NCBI GenBank assembly: GCA_900315505.1
Contig: OMZG01000001.1
Location: 124,001-188,000 of the forward strand
Source of the DNA: an uncultured Lachnospiraceae bacterium
GTDB lineage: Bacteria > Bacillota > Clostridia > Lachnospirales > Lachnospiraceae
DNA length: 64,000 bases
Reading direction: 5' to 3'
Of this stretch, positions 16,323 through 25,273 are shown one piece after another. Numbering within the stretch: the stretch's first letter is position 1; the number at the start of each line of letters is the position of its first letter. Made by a program: the position numbers and the translations under genes. The notes beneath the pieces are model-generated. The model was not told the DNA's origin. It did no database searches and worked only from the letters and a program-made list of their open reading frames with translations.

Positions 16323-18846
16323 GTATAGCTATCTTAAGAAAAATACAGCTTTTTTTGCTATAAGCACCTTCGGCACTAAAATTCTATCCTTTTTTCTTAT
16401 ACCTTTATATACATCAGCCCTGACAACATCAGAATATGGTATTGCGGATATAATATCAACGACTGCGACATTACTGATATATGTACTAACTATAGATATT
16501 GCAGAGGCAGTTCTCCGGTTTTCTGTAGAATCAGATAGATCATATGCTCAGAATATTTTCTCATTTGGAAACAGAATAATTATTATTTCCACTGTAGTAT
16601 GTGCAGCAATTCTATGCTGTATGTATGTGTTCAGAATATTTGACTGGCCATTATATTATTATTTCTATGTGCTGGCCTGCTATTTTTCTTCGTCATATCA
16701 TCAGCTTATGTCTGCTTATCTAAGAGGTATAGATAAGGTAAGAGAATCTGCTTTTTCAGGTCTATTGGCCGGAATGGTAACATCTGTAAGTAATATTGTC
16801 CTGCTTCTTGTCTTTAGAACAGGATTCAATGGATATCTGTTCTCGATGGTTGCAGGTTCGATGGTTGCAGCAATATACTGTATTATAAAGTCTGACCTTG
16901 GTATAAAGAGTTATTTCTTTGACAATAGTAGTGAAACACTGAGAAAAAAGATGCTCAGGTACAGTTCGCCACTTGTCTTTAATAATATGGCACTGTGGAT
17001 CAACGGGTATCTTGACAGATATTTCGTTACATTCATATGTGGATCAGCTGCTAACGGGATTTATTCTGTGTCAAGTAAAATACCTAATTTACTTGCAGTA
17101 TGCTATACAGTATTTGGAAATGCATGGAATCTGTCTGCAATAAAAGAATTTGATGCTCAGGACAAGGATGATTTCTTTGGCAGAATATACAGATTGTTCA
17201 ATGCATTTATGACCATTGCGTGTTCTATGCTTATCCTGTTGAACATACCTCTGGCTGGATTTCTGTACGAAAAAGAGTTTTTCTCAGCCTGGAAATGTTC
17301 ATCTGTATTGCTCATTTCGGTGATGTTTAATTCGCTGACTATGTTCCTGGGAGGAATATTAAGTGCCGTCAATAATACAACGACCATTGCTATGACGACA
17401 ATTCTAGGAGCTCTGTGTAATGTAGTGATGAATGCAGTCATGATTCCCTTTATAGGACCGATGGGGGCTGCAATCGCTACAGCGGCTACATACGGAATTA
17501 TGTGGATTGCCAGGATGAAATCCGCAAGGAAATATATCAGATTTAAAGTGAATATTTTGTCTGACATTGCAGTATATGGGATTATCTGTCTTCAGGTTGT
17601 GTTTGAAAATCTATCAGGTCATTTATATGCAGGACAGATTATCTGCCTTATTGCGATAATGCTGATCTATCACAAGCAGATGACAGTATTTATGGGAAAA
17701 CTAATAAAAATCCTTGATAAGCTGTGTATGAAGGCTGGTAAGGTATTATTCAGCAGCAGGCCATTAAGAGATGCTATTGTCCTTGAAAGTCATAATGACT
17801 TTGACAGCAATGGAGGGGCATTATATGACTGGCTGATAACGAATGGCCTGAATAAAAAGTATAAGATTATCTGGTTGCTGTGGAATAAAAATCCGGGGAA
17901 ATTACCTGATAATGTAACGGCATGCCGGCTGACAATGCCAGGGTTAAGGAAAGCATATTATCTGTACACTTCAAAGTATCTTCTGTCAAGTCACGCTGTT
18001 ATTGGCAGTTACAGAGATGATCAGGTATCTGTATATATGGATCATGGTGCAATGAGCCTGAAGTCTGTAAAAGGGGTATATTTCATACCTCACAATCTTA
18101 ACTACATATTGATGCCATCAGAAGATATGGCTCCGATCTTGATCAATGATTATAATGTAGATACCAGTTTTACAAGGCCAATTATTACCGGATATCCGTA
18201 TCAGGATATTTTATATTCTGACGAGCCTGGAGATCTGAAGAAAATTACTACCGAATCATATAATAAGGTGATAATATGGATGCCTACTTTCAGGAAAAAT
18301 AAGAACGGAGTAAGAAATGATTCATCTAAGGATGAGAAAATGGGAATACCTGTTATCGATAATTATGATCAGTATGAAAGGCTGAATGAGTACCTGAATG
18401 ATAATAATGTGCTTATGATCATAAAAATCCATCCAATGCAGGATCTGAGTGTGGTCAGAATACAGACTTTATCCAATATAATAGTTCTTGATGGAAAATC
18501 AGTTAAGCAGTATGGAGTTGATAATTACAGGTTGATGAAAGATACTGATGCACTTATAACTGATTATTCATCAGTAGCATGTGACTATCTCCATCTTGAC
18601 AGGCCTATCGGATATACCCTTGATGATGAGGCAGACTACAGACTTGGATTTCTGGTAAATCCGCCAGAAAAACTCATGGCTGGTGAGAAAATATATAATT
18701 ATGACCAGCTTATTGATTTTATAAGCGGAATAGTAGCAAGTAAAGACTTATATAAAACCGCCAGACATGAACTTTTCGATAAATGCTTTAAGTACCATGA
18801 TGGCAAAAGCTGTGAGAGGCTGGCAGACTTTCTGCATCTGGATTAA
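16312..18846 (+). CDS. Fused lipid-linked glycan flippase and CDP-glycerol glycerophosphotransferase
   Basis: 844 residues in one open frame. Residues about 1-460 are a Wzx/MATE-like flippase of some 12-14 hydrophobic segments (start YSYLKKNTAFFAISTFGTK; ILGALCNVVMNAVMIPFIGP near 365-384). Residues about 480-844 match the catalytic part of TagF-type enzymes: MDHGAMS near 575, KIHPMQD near 704, and ALITDYSSVACDYLHLDRPI near 746-765. The two activities are normally separate proteins. The junction is a short basic linker with no stop or frameshift. The fusion implies a glycan carrying glycerol phosphate. The stop overlaps that of the convergent ligase-like gene by three bases. Confidence 0.85.
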   Translation: MADKYSYLKKNTAFFAISTFGTKILSFFLIPLYTSALTTSEYGIADIISTTATLLIYVLTIDIAEAVLRFSVESDRSYAQNIFSFGNRIIIISTVVCAAILCCMYVFRIFDWPLYYYFYVLACYFSSSYHQLMSAYLRGIDKVRESAFSGLLAGMVTSVSNIVLLLVFRTGFNGYLFSMVAGSMVAAIYCIIKSDLGIKSYFFDNSSETLRKKMLRYSSPLVFNNMALWINGYLDRYFVTFICGSAANGIYSVSSKIPNLLAVCYTVFGNAWNLSAIKEFDAQDKDDFFGRIYRLFNAFMTIACSMLILLNIPLAGFLYEKEFFSAWKCSSVLLISVMFNSLTMFLGGILSAVNNTTTIAMTTILGALCNVVMNAVMIPFIGPMGAAIATAATYGIMWIARMKSARKYIRFKVNILSDIAVYGIICLQVVFENLSGHLYAGQIICLIAIMLIYHKQMTVFMGKLIKILDKLCMKAGKVLFSSRPLRDAIVLESHNDFDSNGGALYDWLITNGLNKKYKIIWLLWNKNPGKLPDNVTACRLTMPGLRKAYYLYTSKYLLSSHAVIGSYRDDQVSVYMDHGAMSLKSVKGVYFIPHNLNYILMPSEDMAPILINDYNVDTSFTRPIITGYPYQDILYSDEPGDLKKITTESYNKVIIWMPTFRKNKNGVRNDSSKDEKMGIPVIDNYDQYERLNEYLNDNNVLMIIKIHPMQDLSVVRIQTLSNIIVLDGKSVKQYGVDNYRLMKDTDALITDYSSVACDYLHLDRPIGYTLDDEADYRLGFLVNPPEKLMAGEKIYNYDQLIDFISGIVASKDLYKTARHELFDKCFKYHDGKSCERLADFLHLD

Positions 18847-20204
18847 TCGTTAGTGCTTCTGTGTCCAAGTCCCAGGAATATAAAGAAGAACGGAGCCGTG
18901 GCATACATTGAGTTCCCAAACATAGCAGATACATAGTATGTGAATGCAGATGTCAGGCAGGCAAAGGTAATGACTCCGAGTGATTTTCTGTTTCGGATTG
19001 CGCGTATAAAAACCCCTACTGTGGCAGCAGTATATAGAATCACATTCGGGATACCAAAGGTCGCGGCATACTGCAGTATCTCATTATGTGCTCGTGTAGT
19101 GCCGCATTTCTTCATCAGGGTGCTGCCGATTCCTTCGATACCATATCCAGACAGCGGCTTCTTCTTTATGAGTTTTACAGTTTCTTTCCAGAGCACCCAT
19201 CTGCTTGTCCCGGCTTCATCTGCATGTGATGGATCTGATGCAACTTCTTTCACATCTGAGAAGAATCTGAAGAAATCTCCAAGCATTCCGTGCCAGAATA
19301 TTGACATAAGGACTGTGATCGCCAGAAAGGCCATCATTGGAAAAAGCGAACGCAGCATCAGTCGTCCATTCATCAGTGACTCAGCTATTATCATGAATAT
19401 GAACCCGCAGAAGCATGCAAGCCATGCTCCGAAGGTGTTGTTCAGATTCAGCATCCATACATTAATTGCAAATGTGATGAGATAGAAGAGTTTCTGGCCT
19501 TTTTTCTTCACTACAACGAAGAGGGCAGCAGCAAGCATTATATTGACTGCCAGATAGTAACCGTAGCAGTTGAAGTGCCCGAAGAAGGCCGTAGGGATAT
19601 GATCGTCATAGCCGGATACATCCATTACGGAGTCCTGTATATAGCATCTCCAGTATGCAAAAGCACAGACAGGCAGACTCGAAATGAGAGTAGCATCGCA
19701 GATTACTTTCTTAATTCGCCTGTCTGTGATCATGCTTGCAAGAAAGAAGAGGACTGCTATATATCCGTAGTAGGAGAGTATGCCTTCGTGCTGCGGCTCA
19801 TCACCGAACAGGGTGCGTCCGGTAGGCCCATCCACGAGTACACTTATCAGCATCGTAATCATGCACAGAATGAAGAGCATATAGATGGGATTGCTTTTGA
19901 CAGATGTACAGATATCTGTATGGCTGTAATGCATTTTCATAATCATGACAAAGATGCAGAATGCCCATATAAGCAGAATGACTGGTGCAAGGGCCATGAG
20001 ATTAAGGGCATAAACCCTATACAGAAAAATATCAATTTTTCCTCTGAACCCCTCAGGTACTATAAGCATCGGCTGTATTACATAAAGAAACAGTGGTATG
20101 GCCATTATGAACTCGAGGGTGAATGGAGTGATGTTTTCTATGAATTCGTGGATGGTTCTGGAATGTATTAGCAGGCCTGCTCTATCTTTTATTCGTTTTA
20201 TCAT
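18843..20204 (-). CDS. O-antigen ligase/polymerase-like membrane protein
   Basis: 453 residues from ATG 20204, chosen because AAAGGAG lies eight bases upstream; an in-frame GTG eight codons earlier would overlap that site. About ten to twelve hydrophobic segments. The large extracytoplasmic loop around residues 285-375 with DEAGTSRWVLWKETVKLIKK, then PLSGYGIEGIG and TTRAHNEILQYAATFGIP, is the Wzy_C/WaaL signature. It probably polymerises or transfers the glycan made by the convergent operon. A weak extended -10 lies in the 51-base gap from the SGNH gene, so it may have its own promoter. Confidence 0.82.
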   Translation of the reverse strand: MIKRIKDRAGLLIHSRTIHEFIENITPFTLEFIMAIPLFLYVIQPMLIVPEGFRGKIDIFLYRVYALNLMALAPVILLIWAFCIFVMIMKMHYSHTDICTSVKSNPIYMLFILCMITMLISVLVDGPTGRTLFGDEPQHEGILSYYGYIAVLFFLASMITDRRIKKVICDATLISSLPVCAFAYWRCYIQDSVMDVSGYDDHIPTAFFGHFNCYGYYLAVNIMLAAALFVVVKKKGQKLFYLITFAINVWMLNLNNTFGAWLACFCGFIFMIIAESLMNGRLMLRSLFPMMAFLAITVLMSIFWHGMLGDFFRFFSDVKEVASDPSHADEAGTSRWVLWKETVKLIKKKPLSGYGIEGIGSTLMKKCGTTRAHNEILQYAATFGIPNVILYTAATVGVFIRAIRNRKSLGVITFACLTSAFTYYVSAMFGNSMYATAPFFFIFLGLGHRSTND

Positions 20205-20234
20205 TGACTTCTCCTTTCGCTTCGTCACCAGAAT

Positions 20235-20245
20235 ATTTTATCATA
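20235..20245 (-). promoter_or_regulatory. Extended -10 element before the ligase-like gene
   Basis: On the minus strand TATGATAAAAT, that is TGn followed by TAAAAT. No -35 is visible. It lies 31 bases before the ATG at 20204, after the SGNH gene stop. Confidence 0.45.
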
Positions 20246-20255
20246 ACACAGGCCC

Positions 20256-22013
20256 TTAGTCCGGCCACACCGTATTGACCAGGTATCTCGTCAGGGCGTC
20301 ACCCATTTTCTCGTAGGTGTACTTCGTCATGTGAAGGTTGTCGGCGGTGGTGTAGGGGCAGTTCTTCTCGTTGACGAAGGAGGAGGTTTTGAAATTGTAA
20401 ACATGGAGACCCTGCCTGCGGTATTTCTTCAGGACGTTGTTCCTGGCCTTGTTGTATGAGGTCAGGGTATAGCCGAGGGCGTTCTTCGTCCTGAAACGGT
20501 CCTGCCTGTGCTCGAAGCTCGTGCACCTGTCACTGTACATGAGATCAGGCATGATGACCTTGATCGGGGTGCGGCCGTCCTTTACCCGCTTATCGCTGGC
20601 TTTCTCGATGGCATCAAGCGCGGTGTTCAGGGCACCGCAGTAGGTCTTGTCATCCATTGAATTGATGTCCCCGATAGGGATGAGGTCGGTGTAGTCATTG
20701 GTTCCGGCGTAGAGGATCACTGTGTCGAACTTGTCGAAGGTATTATGGTTCGGCTCGAGCAGGCCCGGAACGGCATTGGGCGTAGTCCCGAGACTGATCC
20801 GCGGTATGACATCCTTTACGATCCTGTACCTGTGGAAGGGAGCGGTGCTCACCGGACTGTATGCCATAGTAGCGCCAGGGATAGCAGCGTTATAATAATT
20901 GGAGCCGGTCAGTTCCATGACTCTCCACGGATAAGAGAAAATATATCTGTTCAGATCGGTCTTGTATGGGCTTCCGTAGGTGATGGAATCACCGATATAG
21001 AGGATATTGTGCACGGAATAATTCCTGTATTTCAGCGTGAAGGCACGGCTCCTTGCGGAAATGGTCTTCCCGTTCCTGTCGGCAAAGGCCCTCACGCAAT
21101 AGTCCAAGCCCTTTCTGACCGGGACCTGACAGTCGACATAGGCCTCATGGGTGCGATAGATTGATGCGTAGGAGTAGTAGCGGGTCTTCCCCTTCTCCTT
21201 GTACTTGAGCTGCACCAGGTACAGATTCGCATAGGGCACACTGGTAAAGCTGAGCGTCCCGCTGTCGAGACTGGTCTGATCGAAATCCACGATCACCGGT
21301 GCGTTCAGCTTATAGTACCCGTCCTTATCATAAGGCGACAGCGAGATCTTGTCGAAGTCAATGCTTCTGAGAGTTGCCCTTACGGCGTAGCTTACGGTGT
21401 GTGAGGACGTGTCGAGATAGCAGCCGTAGCTTAAGTACTGCCTCTTCTGGTACATCGGGAAGGTGCGGCTATATACATCGGTAAATGTAGTTGAATTCTT
21501 CCCGACAGAGCCGACATATTCGAACCGGCCATTTTCCATTTTTCTATAGATACGATAGCCATCGGCGCCTTTTATCCCGCGCCAGCTGATCCTTGTATTC
21601 AGATTCCCGACCTTCGTCGTGACAGAGGTCTTTCCTCTGATGGTGCGAAGTCCGTCGTGATCATAACGGCTCAGACGGTTATTATAGATTCCCAGGCCGC
21701 GCTGCCTCACGGTGTAGATATAGTCGCAACCATCAGGCACCTTCCTGTCGGTGAAGCTGATGACATCATCGTCAGCAGTCACTTTCCCGATGCGGATATA
21801 ATGCCCGCCGACCGGTTTCCTGTATATATAGCAGGTATTTCCCTCGTCTGCCTTGAAGGTAATACGTGCCGTGAAGCCGCCTGAGCGGGTCTGTGTGTAT
21901 AGTCCGAGCAGCTTTGGCGCGTTCAGCTCGTCTGCATCTGCCTTTATTGAAAAAAATAAAAGAGCCATCATCACGATGATGGTCCCTCTTAATATACCTT
22001 TCTTGTTTTTCAT
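20256..22013 (-). CDS. Secreted SGNH/GDSL hydrolase with N-terminal Fn3-like domains
   Basis: 585 residues from ATG 22013, directly followed by a basic signal sequence with a hydrophobic core (GTIIVMMALLFFSI) and a likely cleavage after ADA. Residues about 40-330 look like three beta-sandwich (fibronectin III-like) repeats, recognisable by recurring GYRIYRK/CYIYRK strands. The SGNH esterase domain is C-terminal: YIGDSITYG near 344, AGTNDYTD near 437 and DNLHMT near 559 supply the Ser, Asn and Asp/His of the family. It may remove acyl groups from the surface glycan made next door. No lipobox or LPXTG is present. Confidence 0.85.
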   Translation of the reverse strand: MKNKKGILRGTIIVMMALLFFSIKADADELNAPKLLGLYTQTRSGGFTARITFKADEGNTCYIYRKPVGGHYIRIGKVTADDDVISFTDRKVPDGCDYIYTVRQRGLGIYNNRLSRYDHDGLRTIRGKTSVTTKVGNLNTRISWRGIKGADGYRIYRKMENGRFEYVGSVGKNSTTFTDVYSRTFPMYQKRQYLSYGCYLDTSSHTVSYAVRATLRSIDFDKISLSPYDKDGYYKLNAPVIVDFDQTSLDSGTLSFTSVPYANLYLVQLKYKEKGKTRYYSYASIYRTHEAYVDCQVPVRKGLDYCVRAFADRNGKTISARSRAFTLKYRNYSVHNILYIGDSITYGSPYKTDLNRYIFSYPWRVMELTGSNYYNAAIPGATMAYSPVSTAPFHRYRIVKDVIPRISLGTTPNAVPGLLEPNHNTFDKFDTVILYAGTNDYTDLIPIGDINSMDDKTYCGALNTALDAIEKASDKRVKDGRTPIKVIMPDLMYSDRCTSFEHRQDRFRTKNALGYTLTSYNKARNNVLKKYRRQGLHVYNFKTSSFVNEKNCPYTTADNLHMTKYTYEKMGDALTRYLVNTVWPD

Positions 22014-22020
22014 GGTAAAC

Positions 22021-22053
22021 ATTCTACCATAAAATCGCGATTTATGGTACAAT
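22021..22053. promoter_or_regulatory. 33-bp near-palindrome holding two divergent extended -10 elements
   Basis: Arms ATTCTACCATAAA (22021-22033) and TTTATGGTACAAT (22041-22053) match with one exception around TCGCGA. Read outward, they give TATGGTAGAAT for the SGNH gene (minus, 7 bases before its ATG) and TATGGTACAAT for the symporter (plus, about 39 bases before its ATG). Confidence 0.55.
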
Positions 22054-22092
22054 GGATTGCGGTTTTTTTGAAAAAGAAAAAAGGAGTATCAC

Positions 22093-23544
22093 ATGAAGAA
22101 GTTCACCTATGTTCTGGGCCAGATCGACAGCTATGTATGGGGCGTTCCGCTGATGATATTTATTCTGGGGAGCGGTATTTTTCTTACAATAAGGCTCAGG
22201 GGGATTCAGTTCAGAGGATTCAGGCAGGGATTTAAGAATCTTTTTTCCAAGGATGAGAAATCAGACAGGAAGGGTGAGGTAAGCGGATTTGCTGCCCTGT
22301 GTACGGCACTTTCGGCTACGATAGGTACCGGAAATATCGTCGGAGTCGCAACGGCTATAGTGGCCGGCGGTCCTGGAGCCATGTTCTGGATGTGGCTGGC
22401 AGCCATCTTCGGTACAGCTACGAAGTATGCCGAGTGTACCCTTGCAGTGCATTACAGACAGCAGGGCAAGGACGGACACATCATCGGAGGACCATTCTAC
22501 TATATAGAGAAAGGAATGGGAGAGAAGTGGAAATGGCTCGCGAAGATCTTCGCATTCTTCGGTGTGTGCGTAGGTCTCATGGGAATCGGAACCTTTACCC
22601 AGATCAATGGTATCACTAGTGCCGTGAAGAATTTCTTCGATCCTGAAGAAAAGTTGACAGTGAATATCCTTGGTCAGCAGACCTCTGTGGCTGTAATGAT
22701 CGCAGGAATCGTACTTACGATCTGTATTGCTCTTGTCATTATCGGCGGTCTGAAGAGGATTTCGGCTGTTGCAGAGAAGATCGTGCCGTTCATGGCAATC
22801 CTCTATGTGGGAACTGTTCTGATACTTATCCTGACTAATCTTAATAAGCTTCCGGATGCCTTCGTTCAGATCTTTGAGGGTGCGTTCGGCATCAGGGCTA
22901 TGGCCGGCGGAATGCTTGGAGCCATTATTGCTTCTATGAGGAACGGTATTGCAAGAGGAATCTTCTCAAATGAGGCCGGACTCGGTTCTGCTCCTATTGC
23001 TGCAGCCGCAGCCGTTACAGACTATCCGTCTGAGCAGGGACTCATTTCAATGCTTGGAACCTTCATCGATACCATCATTGTCTGCTCGATGACAGGTCTT
23101 TCAATCATCATGACGGGATCATGGAATATCGGCCTTGAGGGTGTGAGCGTCACAAACCATGCATTTACTGATGGACTTCCGTTTCCGTCTGTGGTTGCTT
23201 CATTCATCCTGATGATCTGCCTCGTATTCTTCGCATCGACTACTATCCTTGGATGGGACTATTACAGTGAGAGATGTCTCGAGTACCTCGTAGGAGACAA
23301 GCCGAAGGTCATTCGTGCATACAGATGGCTGTATATCTTCTGTGTATTCATAGGACCATACATGACTGTATCATTCGTATGGACTCTCGCAGATATTTTC
23401 AACGGACTCATGGCCATTCCGAATATCATCGGACTGCTTGCTCTGTCGGGAGTCTGCGCGAAGGAGACGAAGAGATATTTCGATGTGATCCATTCAGAGC
23501 CGAAGATCAGTCGTGGCAAAAAAATGTCTGTCAAGCATTTTTGA
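22093..23544 (+). CDS. Sodium:alanine (AGCS-family) symporter, 3' end altered by an IS
   Basis: 483 residues, ATG after AAAAAAGGAG. Eleven or so membrane segments with AGCS signatures: ALSATIGTGNIVGVATAI near 73-90, GGPGAMFWMWLAA near 91-103, and NGIARGIFSNEAGLGSAPIAAAA near 283-305. It imports alanine or glycine with sodium ions. The last four codons (VKHF) and the TGA come from the IS inserted at 23529/23530; before insertion the frame would have ended KKMS followed at once by TGA, as the right-hand repeat copy at 25274-25305 still shows. The change at the extreme C-terminus is probably harmless. Confidence 0.93.
   Translation: MKKFTYVLGQIDSYVWGVPLMIFILGSGIFLTIRLRGIQFRGFRQGFKNLFSKDEKSDRKGEVSGFAALCTALSATIGTGNIVGVATAIVAGGPGAMFWMWLAAIFGTATKYAECTLAVHYRQQGKDGHIIGGPFYYIEKGMGEKWKWLAKIFAFFGVCVGLMGIGTFTQINGITSAVKNFFDPEEKLTVNILGQQTSVAVMIAGIVLTICIALVIIGGLKRISAVAEKIVPFMAILYVGTVLILILTNLNKLPDAFVQIFEGAFGIRAMAGGMLGAIIASMRNGIARGIFSNEAGLGSAPIAAAAAVTDYPSEQGLISMLGTFIDTIIVCSMTGLSIIMTGSWNIGLEGVSVTNHAFTDGLPFPSVVASFILMICLVFFASTTILGWDYYSERCLEYLVGDKPKVIRAYRWLYIFCVFIGPYMTVSFVWTLADIFNGLMAIPNIIGLLALSGVCAKETKRYFDVIHSEPKISRGKKMSVKHF
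23501..23529 (+). repeat. Left target-site duplication of the IS
   Basis: 29 bases identical to 25274-25302 (begins CGAAGATCAGTCG, ends AAAAATGTCT). One base at the right edge may be chance, so the duplication is 28 or 29 bp. This copy is coding: it gives the KISRGKKMS end of the symporter. Confidence 0.88.
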
Positions 23545-23570
23545 AAATGTCCCAAAATAATTGAAACATT

Positions 23571-23757
23571 AGCCCCGGCTTCTCGCTGGGGCTGATTTGG
23601 GTTTTGTGGGCTCTGCCCACACCCGTCCCTCGTCGGGAAGGCAGGGAAAGAAGTTGTTTACTTCTTTCCCTGCTAAAAGGATAATCCGTGAGCTTTATGT
23701 CAAGAGGCTTTCGCGGCATAAGGAGCCTTCGGCTCATTATTCCACGGTCCTCTTGAC
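23571..23757. ncRNA. Highly structured non-coding segment inside the IS
   Basis: Within 190 bases: AGCCCC/GGGGCT (23571-23593), GTGGGC-TCT-GCCCAC (23606-23620), a 13-bp perfect stem GCAGGGAAAGAAG/CTTCTTTCCCTGC (23641-23673), an outer stem GTCAAGAGG/CCTCTTGAC (23699-23757) enclosing GAGCC-TTC-GGCTC-type hairpin (23723-23735). It follows the transposase stop on the minus strand, so it would be its 3' untranslated region; on the plus strand it follows the symporter. Function unknown: terminator, insulating structure or a functional RNA. Confidence 0.4.
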
Positions 23758-23771
23758 AGCAGCTCCGCTCC

Positions 23772-25196
23772 TTAGGCTATTTGGGAATTAGAATCATTAC
23801 AGTGATGTTTTTGTTGTATAACAAACTTTCCAAAGTGTTGTCTACGCCAAGGGTGATTCATTGGAGGAATATAAGTTTTCTTTGGTTTTGGTGGAGTATA
23901 TTCAATATCTAAGTCTTTTGATTTCACCTCATGCTCAGGTACTTCTTCCAGGACATAGATGTCTTTGTCATTAACACAACAGTATTTACAGTTATCAAAA
24001 GCCTGGATAAACATTACCTTTGTTCCTTTACGGTAATGGATTTGAAGTCCATTGCTGTCAATCATGCGATAGTATTTATTGGAATGTCTTATACAATGAC
24101 CCGTATCTACAGTTCTTTCGCACAAAACTGCAAGAATTAAGTTGATTTTTTCATTTTCTGGTTGCTCTACGAACACAGATTTGATACCATTAAGAGGAAG
24201 CGAGAACTTCTCATTGAATTCCTTTATGTAGGAGTTTAGGAATTCATTTGCAGCGTCTATAGTCGTTATGCCTGCAAGTCTTAACTCGATTGGCAGGCGA
24301 GACTGTAGCGTCTGATTTAAGCGTTCTACACGTCCTTTGGCTTGTGGTACACTGCTTGATTCAAGTTCAACCCCAAGTTGTTTACAGGCATAAGCAAACT
24401 GTGTGTAAGTATCCTCATCAATTGATGGGGAGCTTTTCTTTTTATAGGTGAAGACTGTACGACGGTCTGTAAGGAACTTGTAGGGTATACCATAAGTTGT
24501 GAGTATCTGATGAAATACATGATAATAACCATTCAGGGTTTCCTGGGTATCAAAGTATCCTCCAGTAATTCTTCCTGTAGCATCATCAATAGCCAGATGC
24601 AAGTGCCATATCTGACCAGGAATCCATTCGTATGGAGTTGCATCCATCTGTTCAAGTTCGCCGAAATAAGCAACTCTGGGACGCCGAGAGTGCGCGTCTT
24701 CGACAGCAACAAGATTAGTTTGTATCTGATTAGCTTCTTTCTGGGTTTTTGCCGCTTTTTTATCGGCTTTTAATTTTTCTTTGATTCTCTTTTTCTTAGC
24801 TTTAGTAACCTTAGGAGAAAGAATGTATTCTGCCTCAAGAATAGACATAACAGCTGAAGGGGAGATGTTGATATCTTCATGTTTCCCTAATAACTCGGTA
24901 AAGTGCTCAAAATTGGCATCATAGTATTTTGTGCGGTATAAATCGACAATAAGCCTGCGTGTTTCATCTGGGATAGTATTAGCAGGCTTACGACCTCTGT
25001 TACCATGAATAAAATAAGATTTTCCTTGTTCCCTGTAACCTTTAAGCATTCGATTAACATGTCTCACAGTACAACCAAGAGTGATAGCAGCCCTCTGCTT
25101 GTTTGGATGTGGGTGATCGGCTAATGCTTTAATTACCTCGTACTTTTTTTGTTCATCCATTGATAGTTCAACCTTTCTGATAATAGTCACCTCCAT
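23772..25196 (-). CDS. IS1202/ISNCY-family DDE transposase
   Basis: 474 residues. N-terminal helix-turn-helix (about 18-60, KQRAAITLGCTVRHVNRMLKG), a basic linker rich in Lys (about 128-155), then the RNase H-like core with catalytic D185 (EQMDATPYEW), D244 (FLTDRRTVF) and E291 (QAKGRVERLNQTLQ). The QAKGRVER motif is typical of the IS1202/ISNCY group. An alternative start is the ATG at 25160; neither has a strong ribosome binding site. The frame is intact. Confidence 0.9.
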   Translation of the reverse strand: MEVTIIRKVELSMDEQKKYEVIKALADHPHPNKQRAAITLGCTVRHVNRMLKGYREQGKSYFIHGNRGRKPANTIPDETRRLIVDLYRTKYYDANFEHFTELLGKHEDINISPSAVMSILEAEYILSPKVTKAKKKRIKEKLKADKKAAKTQKEANQIQTNLVAVEDAHSRRPRVAYFGELEQMDATPYEWIPGQIWHLHLAIDDATGRITGGYFDTQETLNGYYHVFHQILTTYGIPYKFLTDRRTVFTYKKKSSPSIDEDTYTQFAYACKQLGVELESSSVPQAKGRVERLNQTLQSRLPIELRLAGITTIDAANEFLNSYIKEFNEKFSLPLNGIKSVFVEQPENEKINLILAVLCERTVDTGHCIRHSNKYYRMIDSNGLQIHYRKGTKVMFIQAFDNCKYCCVNDKDIYVLEEVPEHEVKSKDLDIEYTPPKPKKTYIPPMNHPWRRQHFGKFVIQQKHHCNDSNSQIA

Positions 25197-25273
25197 CTGC
25201 TGATGGAAGTATTATACTACATTGGGACATTTTCCCTTGTGGTATATTAGGACATTATCACAAATGGTTCATA

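Larger units (their letters stand above)
23530..25273 (-). mobile_element. IS1202-like (ISNCY) insertion sequence
   Basis: About 1.74 kb with one transposase on the minus strand. Imperfect terminal inverted repeats: left end from 23531 (TCAAGCATTTTTGAAAATGT...) against the right end read inward from 25271 (TGAACCATTTGTGATAATGT...), 23 of 29 positions equal. It is flanked by a 28-29 bp direct repeat. Long duplications of 24-29 bp are known for the IS1202 group, which agrees with the transposase type. The ends could shift by one base. The element looks intact and therefore possibly recent. Confidence 0.85.

Noticed and set aside
19575-20171. 198-residue plus-strand open frame inside the ligase-like gene
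   Set aside because: Antisense to a well-supported membrane protein; the composition is that of complemented hydrophobic codons.
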